From the NCBI GenBank assembly GCA_024743015.1, contig JANSXJ010000175.1, positions 1 through 7,541 on the forward strand: DNA of 7,541 bases, read 5' to 3'. Numbering within the stretch: position 1 is the stretch's first letter; each line of letters starts with the position of its first letter. A program made the position numbers and the translations under genes. Positions 6,737 through 7,541 of this stretch are shown piece by piece. Under the pieces are notes generated by a model. It saw only the letters and a list, made by a program, of their open reading frames with translations. It did not search any database and was not told the origin of the DNA. Origin of the DNA: Hyphomonas sp. (GTDB lineage Bacteria > Pseudomonadota > Alphaproteobacteria > Caulobacterales > Hyphomonadaceae).

Positions 6737-7541
6737 ATGAATTTTGACTTCTCCGATGATCAAAAATTCCTCGGGAATGAAGCGCGAAAATTCCTTGATG
6801 GGGAATGCACGACGCAACATGTCCGCGAGGTCTTGAACGATGACTCCAAAAGTCATCACGAAGGTGTCTGGCAAAAGGTCAAGGAAATGGGCTGGCTCGG
6901 CACCGCCATTCCCGAGGAGCATGGCGGCCTCGGGCTCGGTGCTCTGGAACTTTGCGTGCTGGCCGAAGAGATGGGTCGCGCCCTGGCACCGGTGCCGTTT
7001 GCAAGCACGGTCTATTTCTTTGCCGAGGGCCTGATGATCGCCGGCAGCGATGCGCAGAAAAGCGCGGTTCTTCCCGGCGTGGCAAGCGGCGACGTGATTG
7101 GCTGTTATGCGGCAAGCGAAGGCCCGGGCAATCCAGATCCGGCCAAGCTGACGGTCTCTTTTGATGGCAGCAAGGTTTCTGGCACCAAAGTGCCGGTGAC
7201 CGATGGTGACATTGCCACGCACGCGATTGTGCTGGCGAAGGAAGGTAGCGGTGCCAGCCTTGTACTTGTCGACCTGAATGGTCCGGGTGTGACACGCAAA
7301 TCTGTCCAGACGCTGGAACCGACCCGAAGCCATGCCGAGATCACGTTTGACGGTGCCGCCGGAGAACGCCTTGGCGATGCGGGCGCAGGTGGGGACCTCC
7401 ACGATGCCATCCTGAACCGCGCGGCCGTCCTGCTCTCTTTCGAGCAGCTTGGTGGCGCAACACGCTGTCTGGAAATGGCAACCGACTATGCCAAGGAGCG
7501 CTACGCCTTTGGCCGTCCGATTGGCGGCAATCAGGCGATCA
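6737..7541 (+). CDS. Acyl-CoA dehydrogenase family protein, N-terminal part (cut by window end)
   Basis: The frame stays open from this ATG to the last base, giving 268 residues. It begins MNFDFSDDQKFLGNEARKFL, the usual N-terminal helix of FAD-dependent acyl-CoA dehydrogenases. GWLGTAIPEEHGGLGLG at 52-68 is the conserved helical-domain motif, and YAKERYAFGRPIGGNQAI at 251-268 is the start of the C-terminal FAD-contact motif. These enzymes oxidise acyl-CoA thioesters to 2-enoyl-CoA and pass electrons to electron transfer flavoprotein. The middle beta domain is atypical: the usual T-E-P-x-A-G-S-D loop reads ASEGPGNPDP at 126-135. This resembles the divergent subunits found in two-component dehydrogenases of steroid or branched substrates, so the substrate is unknown. 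The catalytic base would lie beyond the window. It is divergent from pepN. About 100 further residues are expected. Confidence 0.88.
   Translation, partial: MNFDFSDDQKFLGNEARKFLDGECTTQHVREVLNDDSKSHHEGVWQKVKEMGWLGTAIPEEHGGLGLGALELCVLAEEMGRALAPVPFASTVYFFAEGLMIAGSDAQKSAVLPGVASGDVIGCYAASEGPGNPDPAKLTVSFDGSKVSGTKVPVTDGDIATHAIVLAKEGSGASLVLVDLNGPGVTRKSVQTLEPTRSHAEITFDGAAGERLGDAGAGGDLHDAILNRAAVLLSFEQLGGATRCLEMATDYAKERYAFGRPIGGNQAI

Noticed and set aside
6602..7402. A 266-codon open frame on the minus strand opposite the acyl-CoA dehydrogenase gene
   Set aside because: Its protein has no recognisable motifs, while the plus strand carries clear acyl-CoA dehydrogenase motifs along the same bases. It is best explained by codon bias in GC-rich DNA.

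Overview
The window looks like chromosomal DNA from a GC-rich alphaproteobacterium. The best guess is the Caulobacterales/Hyphomonadaceae side of the class, because a PleC/DivJ-like PAS histidine kinase sits beside an E. coli-type aminopeptidase N and a MlaD-type lipid transport operon. This placement is inferred from protein character only. The DNA is densely coded: no gene-free stretch exceeds about 180 bases, and I see no mobile element, tRNA, rRNA or CRISPR array.

Layout. (1) Bases 1-1573, plus strand, are the distal part of an MCE (Mla-like) ABC transporter operon. It holds the last codons of an upstream gene, a membrane-anchored MlaD-family protein and an auxiliary lipoprotein, all joined by overlapping stop/start codons. 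Together they should move lipids between the inner and outer membranes. (2) Bases 1570-6557, minus strand, hold pepN (zinc aminopeptidase of the M1 family) followed by a two-transmembrane, double-PAS histidine kinase. They are separated by a short gap, so the kinase may be read from the pepN transcript, from its own promoter, or both. The kinase's 3' end overlaps the lipoprotein gene tail-to-tail by four bases. (3) Bases 6558-6736 are a divergent control region. (4) From 6737 to the window edge, plus strand, is the N-terminal 268 codons of an acyl-CoA dehydrogenase family protein.

The genes form three functional units (envelope lipid transport, peptide degradation plus signalling, acyl-CoA metabolism) with no obvious shared pathway. 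I did not find a clear undescribed system. The points most worth a second look are the unusual leader at the kinase start (two mutually exclusive hairpins, a strong Shine-Dalgarno without an in-frame start, and a better-supported GTG start), an in-frame A-AAA-AAA slippery run in pepN, paired TTAA sites with a GANTC site upstream of the kinase, and a non-canonical middle domain in the acyl-CoA dehydrogenase.
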